DNA from: Streptosporangium violaceochromogenes
GTDB lineage: Bacteria; Actinomycetota; Actinomycetes; Streptosporangiales; Streptosporangiaceae
Assembly: GCF_014654615.1 (NCBI RefSeq)
Contig: NZ_BNBB01000004.1
Location: forward strand, 186,001 to 250,000
Direction of reading: 5' to 3'
DNA: 64,000 nt
Of this stretch, positions 27,150 through 37,406 are shown piece by piece (position 1 is the first letter of the stretch; each line of letters starts with the position of its first letter). Made by a program: the position numbers and the translations under genes. The notes below the pieces were generated by a model that was given only the letters and a program-made list of their open reading frames with translations, searched no databases and was not told the DNA's origin.

Positions 27150-28235
27150 ATGCGCGTCTCTATCGTTCATCCTCGTGACCTCGGAGAGTCCGACATCAGC
27201 CGATGGAGGGCGCTCCAGGAGGCCGACGCAGCCTTCGACAACCCGTTCCTGTCGCCGGAGTTCACCGTGACCGTCGGCACCCTACAGGAACAGGTCAGGG
27301 TCGCGGTGCTGCACGACGGCCAGGAGATCGTGGGGTTCTTCCCCTTCGAACGGCACGCGATGGGCATCGGCAAACCGGTGGCCGCCGGGCTCACCGACGC
27401 CCAGGGACTGGTCTGCGCCAAGAACATCACGTTCGACCCGCAGTGGCTGATCAAATCCTGCGGGCTGGGGGTGTTCGAGTTCGACCACCTGGTGGCCGGG
27501 CAGCAGCTCCTTCCCGCGCGCCACACCCGCCATCCGTCGCCGATCATCGACCTGCGGGACGGCTACGCCTCCTACATCGAGACGATCAAGCTGAACTCCG
27601 GCAAGACCTACCGCTCCACGGCCTACAAGACGCGCAAACTCCAGCGCGACGCAGGGCCGGTCCACCACGACTACGGCACCACCGAGCCCGCGGCCCTGCA
27701 GACCCTGCTCGGCTGGAAGACCGACCAGTACCGCCGGACCGGCCGCACCGACCGGTTCTCCCGGCCGTGGATCGTCGAACTGGTCGAACGGCTGCTGTCC
27801 ACCGACGGCAAGCACTTCGGCGGGGTGCTGGACATGCTGTACGTGGACGGGCGGCCGGTGGCCGGCCACTTCGGCCTGCGGACCGCCACGACCCTGGCGG
27901 GCTGGTTCCCCGCCTACGACGTCGCCTTCGCCAAGTACTCACCGGGCCTGATCCACCACCTCGCCATGGCCGAGAAGGCCGCCCAGGCGGGCATCGAGGT
28001 CATCGACATGGGCCGGGGCGAGAAGGAGTACAAGGAGAAGCTCAAGAACGGGGAGTACGAGGTGGCCGAGGGCCGCGTCGCCCGGCCGAGCCCGGGCGCC
28101 GGAGTGCACTGGATGCTGCGCGTGCCGGTCCGCAAGGCCCGCGGCACCGTCCTGGCCAACCCGCTTCTGCGCACCACCGCCGACCGGGCCCTGAAGACCT
28201 TCGGGCGGCTGCGCACCTCCATGCAGTCCTCGTGA
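27150..28235 (+). CDS. CelD/FemAB-like GNAT acyltransferase (copy 2)
   Basis: A 361-residue paralogue of the protein at 15564-16691. The same signatures occur in the same order: HPRDLGESDISRWRALQ, DNPFLSPEF, GFFPFERHAMGIGKP, TDQYRRTGR, VAGHFGLRTATTLAGWFPAYDVAFAKYSPG and DMGRGEKEYK. It should transfer an acyl or aminoacyl group to a glycan. GTAGGAG precedes the ATG. The stop overlaps the GTG of the aminotransferase-like gene by 4 bp, so the two proteins may act in sequence: amino-sugar formation followed by N-acylation, as in several bacterial polysaccharide pathways. That order is inference. Confidence 0.83.
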   Translation: MRVSIVHPRDLGESDISRWRALQEADAAFDNPFLSPEFTVTVGTLQEQVRVAVLHDGQEIVGFFPFERHAMGIGKPVAAGLTDAQGLVCAKNITFDPQWLIKSCGLGVFEFDHLVAGQQLLPARHTRHPSPIIDLRDGYASYIETIKLNSGKTYRSTAYKTRKLQRDAGPVHHDYGTTEPAALQTLLGWKTDQYRRTGRTDRFSRPWIVELVERLLSTDGKHFGGVLDMLYVDGRPVAGHFGLRTATTLAGWFPAYDVAFAKYSPGLIHHLAMAEKAAQAGIEVIDMGRGEKEYKEKLKNGEYEVAEGRVARPSPGAGVHWMLRVPVRKARGTVLANPLLRTTADRALKTFGRLRTSMQSS

Positions 28236-29413
28236 GCGCGGCGAGCCCCGAGGCGCTGGTCGCCACCCGGACCGGACGCCGCTGCCTCGCCCTGCCCTCC
28301 AACCGCCTGGGCCTGTACCTCGCGCTGCGCCACTGGTGCCCGCCCGGCGGGCGGCTGCTGATGTCGCCGATCTCGGCGGACGAGATCCTGTTCCTGGTGC
28401 TGGCCGCGGGCCTGCGCCCGGTCATCGCGCCGCTCTCGCCCGACGACGGCAACATCGACGTCGCCGCCGTCGACCTCGACCTGGTGGACGCCGTGCTGAC
28501 CACCAACCTGTACGGCCTGCCGGACCGGGTCGAGGCGTTCGCCGGCAAGGTCCTGATCGAGGACGTCGCCCACGCCATGGAGACGACGGTCGGGGGCAGG
28601 CCGCTCGGCACGTTCGGGGTGGCCGGGGTGTTCAGCCTGTCCAAGCACGCCGGGGCGGGCGCCGGCGGGGTGCTCGCGGTGGAGGACGAGTCCGATCTGC
28701 GAGCCCTTGAGGCCGAGCGCGACCGCCTGCTTGAGCCGGGCGCCGCGGCGGGCGAGATCCGCTCTGTCGCGACCTCCATGGTCAGGCACGCGGCGGTCCG
28801 CCTCAACCTGGTCAGGCCCGCGCTCCGGGCGATGCGCGCGCTGGGCATGGAGGAGGAGCGCGAGGGCCACCGCATCGCGCCGCGGCCGCAGGAGCTGGCC
28901 GACGCCCTGAAGAGGGCCCCGGACCTGCCGCCCTTCGACTCCTGGGTCCAGGCCGACCTGCACGACTACCGGGTCCGGCGGGGCCGGCTCTCGCGCTGGT
29001 ACCAGTCCCGGCGGCTGCGGGCGCTCCCGGGGCAGCGGGCACGGCGGATCGCCGGGGTGGAGACGCTCGCCGGGCTGCCCACGGCGGCCGTCGCCGTACG
29101 GCGCCTGCGGGACCAGCCGCTGTTCCGGGTGCCGCTGCTGGTCGAGGACCGCCAGGCGGCGATCGCGGAGCTGGAGCGGCGCGGGGTGGCCACCGGCTAC
29201 CTCTACGACCCGCCCTACGACGACTATCTGCCCGGCTTCACCGACCCCTCACCGGACCCCGGGGTGGCGCGGTGGTGGGGACGGCACGTGCTGCCGGTCG
29301 ACCCGCTCTACGCCCACCGCGCCCTGCCGGTGGTCAGGGGCCTGCCTCCCGCGCCCCCGCCGCCGGCCGGAACCGCTCGATCAGCTCCGCCACCACCGCC
29401 ACCCCGCGCCTGA
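28232..29413 (+). CDS. DegT/DnrJ/EryC1/StrS-type aminotransferase homologue
   Basis: A 393-residue fold-type I PLP protein resembling sugar aminotransferases. After an N-terminal RCLALPSNRLGLYLAL helix, LIEDVAHAMETTVGG supplies the conserved cofactor Asp and following His, and FSLSKHAGAGAGG carries the Schiff-base Lys with the glycine-rich loop. The C-terminal domain is more diverged than in typical family members, and the usual GEGG loop reads GAGG. GTG 28232 overlaps the preceding stop. It likely forms an amino sugar or related amine that the CelD-like partner could acylate. The 3' end runs 80 bp into the convergent MocR gene. Confidence 0.75.
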   Translation: MSAASPEALVATRTGRRCLALPSNRLGLYLALRHWCPPGGRLLMSPISADEILFLVLAAGLRPVIAPLSPDDGNIDVAAVDLDLVDAVLTTNLYGLPDRVEAFAGKVLIEDVAHAMETTVGGRPLGTFGVAGVFSLSKHAGAGAGGVLAVEDESDLRALEAERDRLLEPGAAAGEIRSVATSMVRHAAVRLNLVRPALRAMRALGMEEEREGHRIAPRPQELADALKRAPDLPPFDSWVQADLHDYRVRRGRLSRWYQSRRLRALPGQRARRIAGVETLAGLPTAAVAVRRLRDQPLFRVPLLVEDRQAAIAELERRGVATGYLYDPPYDDYLPGFTDPSPDPGVARWWGRHVLPVDPLYAHRALPVVRGLPPAPPPPAGTARSAPPPPPPRA

Positions 29414-30857
29414 TCTCGGACCGCGAGGCGGAGCCGTACCCGAGCACCAGGCCGTGCCTGACGGGGACGCCGTGGTGGTGCCGGTCGGTCGTGTCGAGCA
29501 GCACGCCGCGCTCGGCGGCGGCCTCGACGAGGGGCCCGACCGTGTGGCCGGGCAGTTCGACCAGCACGTGCAGCCCGGCGGTGTCACCGGTGACCCGGGA
29601 GCCGAGGAGCTCGACGACCAGCGCGCGGCGGCGGGCGTACTCCAGGCGCATCCGGCGCAGGTGCCGCTCCAGGTCGCCCCTCTCCAGGAGAGAGGCCACC
29701 GCCTGCTGGACCGGGCCGCTGGTGCGGTCGGTCAGGGCGTCGCGGAGTCCGGCGACGGCGGCGAGGACGTCCGGCGCGGCGACCAGCCAGCCGACGCCGA
29801 CGTCGGGGGCCAGGCACTTGGACAGGGTGCCGAGCAGGATCACCCGGCCGGGGTCCAGGCCGTGCAGGGCGGGCAGGGGGGCGACGTCGTAGCGGAACTC
29901 GGCGTCGTAGTCGTCCTCGACCACGAGCGCGCCGGTACGGCGGGCCCAGGCCAGCAGGCGTTCCCTGCGCGGGACGGGCAACCGCCCTCCGAGGGGGTAC
30001 TGGTGGGCCGGGGTGGTGTAGAGGAGCCGCAGGTCACCCGGGAGCCGGTCCACGACGACACCGTCCCCGTCCACGGGGCAGGGCACGATCTCGGCGCCCC
30101 GCGCGGCGAAGACGTTCCTGGCGACGCGGTAGCCGGGTTCCTCGACGCCCACCCGGTCACCGGGCCGCAGGAGTGTGACGGCGAGGAGGTCCAGGCCGTT
30201 GCCCGTGCCCCGGGTGATCAGGATGCTCTCGGCGCCGACCGTGATCCCGCGGGTCCTGCGCAGGTGCCCGGCCAGGGCCTCGCGGAGACGGGGCAGGCCG
30301 TAGGGGTCGGGGGCGTCGCCGGGCGGCAGGCCGGCCGCCCCGCGCCAGGCCCTGCGCCAGGCCGCCTCGTCGTAGTCGCGGACCCACGGCCGGCCGGAGC
30401 GCAGGTCGATCACGGGCCCTGAGCGCCGGGCGGACGGCGCGGGGGCCCGGGGGGTCCGGGGGGCCGCCCACCCTCCGAGACCGGCCGCGGTGGGAGCGGG
30501 GGTGGGAACAGGGTCCGGGGCGGGGACCGGGACGGGGGCGGGAACGGGGGCGAGGTCGGCCACGTAGGTGCCCGAGCCGTGGCGGCCGTCGAGCCAGCCC
30601 TCGGCGTAGAGCTGCTGGTACGCCTCGGTCACGACGGTGCGGCTGACCGCGAGCTGGCGGGCCAGGGCGCGGGTGGAGGGCAGGCGCTCACCGGCCTTGA
30701 CGACGCCGTCGCGCATGGCCGCGCGCAGCCGGTCGCCGAGCTGGACGCTGAGGGCGACGGGGGCTCCGCGGTCCACCGACAGGGGCAGGTCGACGGGGGT
30801 GCGCGGCAAAGTGGTCTCCCATAAGTGACGGGAAGCGGACATGTTGTCGATGTCCAC
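29334..30857 (-). CDS. MocR/PdxR-type GntR-aminotransferase regulator
   Basis: A 507-residue chimera: an N-terminal GntR winged helix (about 20-90, with GERLPSTRALARQLAVSRTVVTEAYQQL), a Pro/Ala-rich linker (about 95-140), and a fold-type I aminotransferase domain with the PLP lysine in GTLSKCLAPDVGVGW. MocR proteins sense PLP or amino compounds and commonly control vitamin B6 or amino-acid genes. The divergent neighbour encodes an FMN split-barrel protein of the pyridoxamine-oxidase superfamily. The start is GTG 30857 or ATG 30842; the latter lies inside the 19-bp inverted repeat, so autoregulation is plausible. Confidence 0.9.
   Translation of the reverse strand: MDIDNMSASRHLWETTLPRTPVDLPLSVDRGAPVALSVQLGDRLRAAMRDGVVKAGERLPSTRALARQLAVSRTVVTEAYQQLYAEGWLDGRHGSGTYVADLAPVPAPVPVPAPDPVPTPAPTAAGLGGWAAPRTPRAPAPSARRSGPVIDLRSGRPWVRDYDEAAWRRAWRGAAGLPPGDAPDPYGLPRLREALAGHLRRTRGITVGAESILITRGTGNGLDLLAVTLLRPGDRVGVEEPGYRVARNVFAARGAEIVPCPVDGDGVVVDRLPGDLRLLYTTPAHQYPLGGRLPVPRRERLLAWARRTGALVVEDDYDAEFRYDVAPLPALHGLDPGRVILLGTLSKCLAPDVGVGWLVAAPDVLAAVAGLRDALTDRTSGPVQQAVASLLERGDLERHLRRMRLEYARRRALVVELLGSRVTGDTAGLHVLVELPGHTVGPLVEAAAERGVLLDTTDRHHHGVPVRHGLVLGYGSASRSEIRRGVAVVAELIERFRPAAGAREAGP
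30837..30855. promoter_or_regulatory. Candidate MocR operator, 19-bp inverted repeat
   Basis: GGACATGTTGTCGATGTCC has perfect 6-bp arms (GGACAT and ATGTCC) around a 7-nt spacer. It covers the start of the MocR gene and ends 23 bp before the ATG of the divergent split-barrel gene, where both promoters must overlap. Its position makes it the obvious regulator site; binding has not been shown. Confidence 0.45.
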
Positions 30858-30877
30858 TTCTTCCTAGGGTAAGGGCC

Positions 30878-31519
30878 ATGCTCTCACCGACTCCTCGCAC
30901 CACCCTCGGCCGCTCGAAGGAGCGGGCCCGCCTCGACCGCGAGGACCTGTACGCGCTCCTGGACGCCGGGCTGGTCTGCCACCTGGGCGCGGTGGTCGAC
31001 GGCTGCCCCATGGTCGTCCCCACCGGCTACGGCCGCATCGGCGACACCCTCTACCTTCACGGCTCGACCGGCGCCACGTCCCTGCGCGCCGGCGGCGAGG
31101 TCTGCGTCACGGTGACGCATCTGGACGGCGTCGTGCTGGCCCGGTCGGTCTTCCACCACTCGCTCAACTACCGCTCCGCCATGATCTACGGGCGCCCCCG
31201 GCTCGTACGCGAGGAGGGGGAGCGGCTGGCGGCCCTGCGGGCGATCACCGAGCAGCTCGCCCCGGGCCGCTGGGAGGCGGCGCGGGCGCCGAGCCGCAGG
31301 GAGCTCGCGGCGACCGCCGTACTGGCCCTCGGCCTTGAGGAGGCGTCGGTGAAGGTCCGGCAGGGGCCGCCGAGCGACGAGGAGGAGGACTACGCGCTGC
31401 CGGTGTGGGCCGGGGTGCTGCCGCTGCGCCGCTCCTGGGGGACGCCCGAGCCCGACCCCGCCATGGACGGCGGTCGGGAGGTTCCCGAGCACGTCGCCCG
31501 CCGTGCCGACCCCTCCTGA
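30878..31519 (+). CDS. FMN split-barrel, pyridoxamine 5'-phosphate oxidase-like protein
   Basis: A 213-residue protein of the pyridoxamine-phosphate-oxidase-like superfamily, closest in appearance to the NimA/5-nitroimidazole group. Signatures are the helix DREDLYALLDAGLVCHLG, the barrel strand PMVVPTGYGRIGDTLYLHGS and the later SVFHHSLNYRSAMIYGRPRLV. Such proteins bind FMN, F420 or heme and act in redox or detoxification. The ATG at 30878 is only 20 bp from the divergent MocR gene, which probably controls it. The C-terminal 40 residues (LPVWAGVLPLRRSWG) are typical of this subfamily. Confidence 0.87.
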   Translation: MLSPTPRTTLGRSKERARLDREDLYALLDAGLVCHLGAVVDGCPMVVPTGYGRIGDTLYLHGSTGATSLRAGGEVCVTVTHLDGVVLARSVFHHSLNYRSAMIYGRPRLVREEGERLAALRAITEQLAPGRWEAARAPSRRELAATAVLALGLEEASVKVRQGPPSDEEEDYALPVWAGVLPLRRSWGTPEPDPAMDGGREVPEHVARRADPS

Positions 31520-31586
31520 CCGGCGCCCGCCGGCCGGGCCCGACCACTGGACTGATCGGCGCGAACTTGCTTTTTTGAGACTGATC

Positions 31587-31619
31587 TGTGATTTATCGGC
31601 GAAATTTTGTGATCTATCG
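31587..31619 (+). promoter_or_regulatory. Direct repeat upstream of the kinase gene
   Basis: TGTGATTTATCG (31587-31598) and TGTGATCTATCG (31608-31619) differ at one base and are spaced 21 bp start to start, two helical turns. They lie in an AT-rich 130-bp region before the receptor kinase gene. The spacing suggests cooperative binding of a regulator on one DNA face; the protein is unknown. Confidence 0.35.
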
Positions 31620-31674
31620 CTAAGCTACGGTCCGTCTGTTATGGGTGGGGGCCCAGACAACTGAGGAGACCGCT

Positions 31675-33335
<1,661 letters not shown>

Positions 33336-33339
<4 letters not shown>

Positions 33340-33360
33340 ACGACGTAGACGACGTAGACG
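33336..33360 (+). repeat. Tandem GTAGACGAC repeat across the kinase stop codon
   Basis: Nearly three copies of the 9-mer GTAGACGAC run from 33336 to 33360; the first copy contains the kinase TAG stop. Length change by 9-bp units would not alter the protein but would change the spacing to the pseudokinase gene. Confidence 0.6.
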
Positions 33361-33370
33361 GGGCACAGGC

Positions 33371-34873
33371 ATGAACATCGATCGGGGGAACGACGGGGGC
33401 GGGTTCCGGCTGACCGACCGGAGCTGGGCCGACGAGCTGGGCACCTGGTCGTCGGCGGTGACGCCGGACGGCAGGCCCGCGAGCGCGCTCAGGTTCGATC
33501 CCCGGCGGACGGCCGACCCGGCGGCCCGTGACCGGCTGGTCGCGGCCGTGGTCGCCGACCGGGAACTGACCCGCGCCGGCCTGACCGGGCTGCTGCCGGT
33601 CGCCGACCTGATCACCGCCCACGGCGAGATCTGGCTGCTCACCGCCGCGCCGGTGAACCCGACCCTGGACGACCTGCTCACCGTTCCCGGCGGTGCCCTC
33701 CGCCCGGACGCGGGGGGCGCGGCCACCGTCCTGCTGGAGACGGCGCGGACACTGCTGGCCGTGCACGCCGCCGGGCTCTCCCACGGGGCCCTGCGCCCCG
33801 GCAACGTGACGATCGCCGCCGACGGGTCGGTCCTGCTCGTCGCCCGGGGGCTGGCCGACGCGCTGGAGGGCCGTCTCCGCTCGCCGGAGCGCGACGCCGC
33901 GGCCTGGGCCGCGCTCGCGCGGGAGCTGGCCGCGGGCCGTGCCGGCGCCGGCCGGGCCGCCGAGGTGTTCGAGCGGGCGGCGGCCACGGCCTCCGCCCAC
34001 GGGCTCGCCCCGGCCCGCGACGTCCTGCTCGACGGACGCGACCTGCTGTCGCCGGGGTTCCCGGAGCAGAGCGGGCTGGCGGAGACGGCGCGGGCGTGGG
34101 CGGGCCACGCCGCCCCGGTGGCGGGCGCGGCGGCCTCGGCCGTGTTCCCGGCCTCCCCCGCGCCCTCGGCGTCCACCGCGGCGGTCCCGGACGAGGGGGA
34201 GATCGTCACGCTGCTGCACGTCCCGAGAACCGGCGAGGGGCCCGTCGCGGGTGCCGGGCCCGCCGTGGGGACCGCGGGCGCCGGGTCCGTCGCGGGTACG
34301 ACGGGGGTCGCGGGGGCCGGGGATCCGGAGGTGGTCATGCGCTTCGGCCCCGGGGTGCCGCCGGAGACCACCGCGGCGCAGATCTGGCGGGCCGGCCGCG
34401 ACCAGCAGCAGACCGAACCGCCCTCCAGCAGGCTGCGCGCCCTGGGCGCTCCCGCGAGGCGGCGCCGGCGCCGTACGGCCCTCGCCGCGGCGATCCTCGC
34501 GCTGATGGTGGCGGGCATCCTGGCGATCTGGCTGCTGCGCACCCCGTCGGCCCCGCTGGCGATCACCGGGCTGAAGGTGAGCGCGCCCAAGAAGACCCAG
34601 GGGTGCGACACGACCGTCAGGATCATGGGAACGCTCGTCACCAACGGTTCGGCCGGAGAGGTCCGTTACCAGTGGAGGAGGAGCGACCGTAAGACCCCGA
34701 TCGAGCAGACCGACACCGTGCCGGCCGGGGAGACCTCGCACGAGGTGAGTCTGGAGTGGACGGTCAAGGGTGAGGGGAGCTTCAAGGGGACGGCCACGCT
34801 CCGGGTGATCTCTCCGGCGGCCCGGGACGGGAAACTCCAGGACAAGGCGAGTTTCACCTATCGATGCTCATGA
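33371..34873 (+). CDS. Receptor-like pseudokinase with extracellular beta domain
   Basis: A 500-residue protein related to Ser/Thr kinases but lacking catalytic residues. The catalytic loop HRDxKPxN is replaced by HGALRPGN (His138-Asn145), the DFG region reads VLLVARG, and the beta-3 lysine position appears as ALRFDP. A Pro/Ala/Gly linker, a transmembrane helix (about 377-398) and an extracellular ~100-residue beta-rich domain with paired cysteines (GCDTTVRIMGTLVTNGS ... FTYRCS) follow. It probably acts as a scaffold or sensor partner of the kinase encoded 31 bp upstream. No other family assignment is supported. Confidence 0.75.
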   Translation: MNIDRGNDGGGFRLTDRSWADELGTWSSAVTPDGRPASALRFDPRRTADPAARDRLVAAVVADRELTRAGLTGLLPVADLITAHGEIWLLTAAPVNPTLDDLLTVPGGALRPDAGGAATVLLETARTLLAVHAAGLSHGALRPGNVTIAADGSVLLVARGLADALEGRLRSPERDAAAWAALARELAAGRAGAGRAAEVFERAAATASAHGLAPARDVLLDGRDLLSPGFPEQSGLAETARAWAGHAAPVAGAAASAVFPASPAPSASTAAVPDEGEIVTLLHVPRTGEGPVAGAGPAVGTAGAGSVAGTTGVAGAGDPEVVMRFGPGVPPETTAAQIWRAGRDQQQTEPPSSRLRALGAPARRRRRRTALAAAILALMVAGILAIWLLRTPSAPLAITGLKVSAPKKTQGCDTTVRIMGTLVTNGSAGEVRYQWRRSDRKTPIEQTDTVPAGETSHEVSLEWTVKGEGSFKGTATLRVISPAARDGKLQDKASFTYRCS

Positions 34874-34926
34874 GGACCACATGGTCCACAATGCATGGCA
34901 AACCGCTTCTTACTACTCTGACGCCC

Positions 34927-36111
34927 ATGACCACGCAGACCCCCGCCGGCTGGTACCCCGATCCTTACGGTTCACCGTTGTTGCGATGGTGGGACGGCAA
35001 CCAGTGGACCGATGCGACACATCCCGCCGACACCCCTTTGGGAGGCGCCCCGGAGGCGCCCCGGACCGACCCCTCGGGACGGCGCGGCGGCCCGCCGCCC
35101 GGCCCCACGGGGCCCCACACGCTCCCCGGGGCCCCCGGAGGCGCGAACGCCCCGGGGACGGCCACGGCCGCCTGGTCCCACCCCGGCGGATCGCCTCCGG
35201 TCCCGGGAATGCCGGGGGGACCGGAGAGACCGGGAATGCCGGGGGGGCCGGCGGGAGCGCCCGGCTGGGGCGGCGGGCCCGGCGGCCACACGATGCGGCT
35301 GCCGGCCGGAGGGTACGGCCCGCCCGGCGGGTCGCCGCCGCGTAAGGGCGGGCCGTGGCCGTGGATCCTGGGCGGCGGCGGGGCCGTGATCCTGATCGCC
35401 GCGATCGTGGCCGCGGTCGTGTTCCTGGTCAACCCCCAGCGCCAGCTGGGCCCGGGCGACACGGCGGCGCCCTCGAACGCGCCGACGCAGCCCTTCCCCT
35501 CCCCATCCGAGCAGCCCTACACCCGGGAGCCGCAGGAGACCCCGCGGCCGGAGGCCACCGTCGAGCTGCCCAGGCCGCAGAACGGCCGCATCCAGGACCC
35601 CGCGACCGGGATGTCCTACTCCTTCCCCGGGAGCCCGTGGCGGGTGCCCGCGGCCACGGGCACGGACCCCCTCGGCTTCGTGTGGACCAGCGCGGCCGTG
35701 GCGATGTCGCACGAGGACTACGACGGCCGGGGCAACAACTGGCTCGGCAACGTCTTCACCGGGGAGCTTCCCGACAAGTACGGCTACGACGGGGTCCGCA
35801 GCATGCACGGGGTCGCCGCGACGCTGCTGCACGCGACCGAGCCGGTCTTCTACAGCCCCGCCCACGAGCGCAAGGTCATCAAGGACAAGGCCGTCAAGGT
35901 GAGCGGCAGGGACGGCTGGATGTTCGTGTTCGACCTGGACTTCTCCAAGGAGGCCAAGGCGAACGGCTGGAAGTGGAAGAAGGAGCGGGCCGCCTTCGTG
36001 ATCGTGGACCGGGGGGCGGGCAAACGTCCGGCGCTGATGTACGTTTCGGTGCCCGACAACCTCGACCCCTCGATCGCCGACCGCGTTCTCGACTCGCTCA
36101 AGATCTCCTGA
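34927..36111 (+). CDS. DUF2510 membrane protein
   Basis: A 394-residue protein starting with [15 protein letters not shown], the short DUF2510 motif (WYPDP...[11 protein letters not shown]) common at the N-termini of actinobacterial membrane proteins. A Pro/Gly-rich cytosolic segment (about 40-150), one transmembrane helix (about 153-178) and an extracellular domain of ~190 residues follow. That domain includes [18 protein letters not shown], a fold I do not recognise. In-frame ATGs at 34864 and 34870 exist; the latter would overlap the pseudokinase stop as ATGA. The gene forms a likely three-gene unit with the kinase and pseudokinase genes. Confidence 0.8.
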   Translation: MTTQTPAGWYPDPYGSPLLRWWDGNQWTDATHPADTPLGGAPEAPRTDPSGRRGGPPPGPTGPHTLPGAPGGANAPGTATAAWSHPGGSPPVPGMPGGPERPGMPGGPAGAPGWGGGPGGHTMRLPAGGYGPPGGSPPRKGGPWPWILGGGGAVILIAAIVAAVVFLVNPQRQLGPGDTAAPSNAPTQPFPSPSEQPYTREPQETPRPEATVELPRPQNGRIQDPATGMSYSFPGSPWRVPAATGTDPLGFVWTSAAVAMSHEDYDGRGNNWLGNVFTGELPDKYGYDGVRSMHGVAATLLHATEPVFYSPAHERKVIKDKAVKVSGRDGWMFVFDLDFSKEAKANGWKWKKERAAFVIVDRGAGKRPALMYVSVPDNLDPSIADRVLDSLKIS

Positions 36112-36133
36112 AGGGAGTACTACCCTGAAGGCT

Positions 36134-36736
36134 ATGAGTGACCTGCTGGTCTGGATCGACTGTGAGATGACCGGGCTCGACCTCGGCAGAGACGCGCTGG
36201 TCGAGGTGGCCTGCGTGGTCACGGACGGCGAGCTGAACCGGCTTGACGAGGGGGTGGACGTGGTCATCAAGCCCCCGCCGGAGGCGCTGGAGCAGATGTC
36301 GGAGGTGGTCAGGGAGATGCACACCGCCTCGGGGCTGCTTGAGGCGCTGCGCGGGGGCGTCGCCCTGGCCGAGGCCGAGGCGCTGGTGCTCGACTACATC
36401 AAAAGCCATATCCCCGACCCGAAGCGGGCGCCGCTGTGCGGCAACTCGATCTCCACCGACCGGTCCTTCATCGCGCGCGACATGCCGGCCGTGGACACCT
36501 TCCTGCACTATCGGATGATCGACGTGTCGTCGGTGAAGGAGCTGGCCCGGCGGTGGTACCCCCGCGTCTACTTCGCCTCGCCCGAGAAGCAGGGCGGCCA
36601 TCGGGCGCTGGCCGACATCGTGGAGAGCATCCGCGAGCTGCGCTACTACCGCGCGGCGGTCTTCGTCGCGCAGCCCGGCCCCGACTCCGCCACGGCCCGC
36701 CGGCTGGCGGAGGGCGTCTCGGCGACCACCACCTGA
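36134..36736 (+). CDS. orn: Oligoribonuclease
   Basis: A 200-residue DEDDh-family 3'-5' exoribonuclease that degrades 2-5 nt RNAs and the c-di-GMP product pGpG. ExoI motif [10 protein letters not shown] gives Asp9 and Glu11; [15 protein letters not shown] contains the ExoII Asp, and [20 protein letters not shown] holds ExoIII His and Asp. Length and order match E. coli Orn. The gene lies 22 bp after the DUF2510 gene, perhaps with its own promoter, and immediately precedes tRNA-His. Confidence 0.96.
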   Translation: MSDLLVWIDCEMTGLDLGRDALVEVACVVTDGELNRLDEGVDVVIKPPPEALEQMSEVVREMHTASGLLEALRGGVALAEAEALVLDYIKSHIPDPKRAPLCGNSISTDRSFIARDMPAVDTFLHYRMIDVSSVKELARRWYPRVYFASPEKQGGHRALADIVESIRELRYYRAAVFVAQPGPDSATARRLAEGVSATTT

Positions 36737-36778
36737 ACGCGCCGGGAAAGCCGGTGCGAAACACCTCCCAAAGACCGC

Positions 36779-36784
36779 TACACT
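36779..36784 (+). promoter_or_regulatory. Probable -10 element of the tRNA-His promoter
   Basis: TACACT lies 28 bp upstream of the mature tRNA start in the short gap after oligoribonuclease. No good -35 hexamer is visible at 17 bp; a weak TGCGAA is 18 bp upstream. Confidence 0.4.
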
Positions 36785-36811
36785 TTTCCTGTGCCGTCGA
36801 AGTGCGGACAT

Positions 36812-36885
36812 GGTGGGCGTAGCTCAGTTGGCAGAGCGCTAGGTTGTGGTCCTAGATGCCGGGGGTTCAAGTCCCCTCGCTCACC
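36812..36885 (+). tRNA. tRNA-His (GTG anticodon)
   Basis: A complete cloverleaf: acceptor stem GTGGGCG pairs with CGCTCAC, the D arm carries GCTC...GAGC, the anticodon stem CTAGG/CCTAG frames loop TTGTGGT with anticodon GTG at 36846-36848, and the T arm is GGGGGTTCAAGTCCCC. A G at 36812 can pair with the C discriminator at 36885, the extra G-1 base pair diagnostic of tRNA-His. CCA is not encoded. Confidence 0.97.
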
Positions 36886-36891
36886 CGGGAA

Positions 36892-36930
36892 AACGGTCGG
36901 CCCCTTCGCGGGGCCGGCCGTTCCTTTTCC
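36892..36930 (+). terminator. Rho-independent terminator after tRNA-His
   Basis: A 13-bp stem (36892-36904 with 36910-36922, one G-T pair) with a TTCGC loop is followed by CCTTTTCC. It directly follows the tRNA and ends its transcript. Confidence 0.85.
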
Positions 36931-37078
36931 TCCCCGTCCGGGCATCGTCCGTCAAAATTGTCCGTAATCCAGACTTCTCCGCCAAAGTCGTACATCCCGG
37001 GTTATGCTCACTGCTATCGCTACGCCGTGAGACCGGGGGTTTCGGCGACCTGACCCGTGTTGCTGCGACGGAGGCCGG

Positions 37079-37333
37079 ATGAGAGTCGATGACGCCCCGC
37101 TCGACGCCGAACCCAGAGCCGTGACGGACCTGAGCAGGCGTGAGATCGAGGTCATGGAACTGATCGCCACAGGGTGCTCCAACGGGCAGATAGCCCGGCG
37201 CCTGTTCCTCAGCGAGAAGACCGTGAAGAACCATGTGAACCGGATCTACGCCAAGCTCGGCGCGGGCTCACGGGTGGCCGCGATCGGCCTGTGGCGGGGG
37301 CGGACCGCCCGGGAGGATCCCCAGCGCCTCTGA
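37079..37333 (+). CDS. Stand-alone LuxR-type HTH protein
   Basis: An 84-residue protein that is little more than a LuxR/NarL C-terminal DNA-binding domain: [52 protein letters not shown] (about 22-72). It has no receiver or ligand-binding domain. GGAGG overlaps the region just upstream of the ATG. Short LuxR HTH proteins act in development and antibiotic control in actinomycetes; a target here is unknown. It stands alone between tRNA-His and the convergent lysine aminotransferase gene. Confidence 0.85.
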   Translation: MRVDDAPLDAEPRAVTDLSRREIEVMELIATGCSNGQIARRLFLSEKTVKNHVNRIYAKLGAGSRVAAIGLWRGRTAREDPQRL

Positions 37334-37350
37334 CACGTCCGGCGGGCACG

Positions 37351-37389
37351 GCCCGCGGGGCCCGGAGCTTCCCCCGGGAGCCCGCGGGC
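37351..37389. terminator. Possible bidirectional terminator
   Basis: GCCCGCGGG (37351-37359) and CCCGCGGGC (37381-37389) can pair as a 9-bp stem around a 21-nt loop, between the convergent LuxR and aminotransferase genes. The arms are themselves palindromic, so the structure is uncertain. Confidence 0.4.
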
Positions 37390-37406
37390 GGACACCCGGG
37401 GTCCTC

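Noticed and set aside
26667..27170. Overlapping ~158-residue frames on both strands between the hydrolase and second acyltransferase genes
   Set aside because: Neither has a start signal or domain, and both lie over likely promoters.
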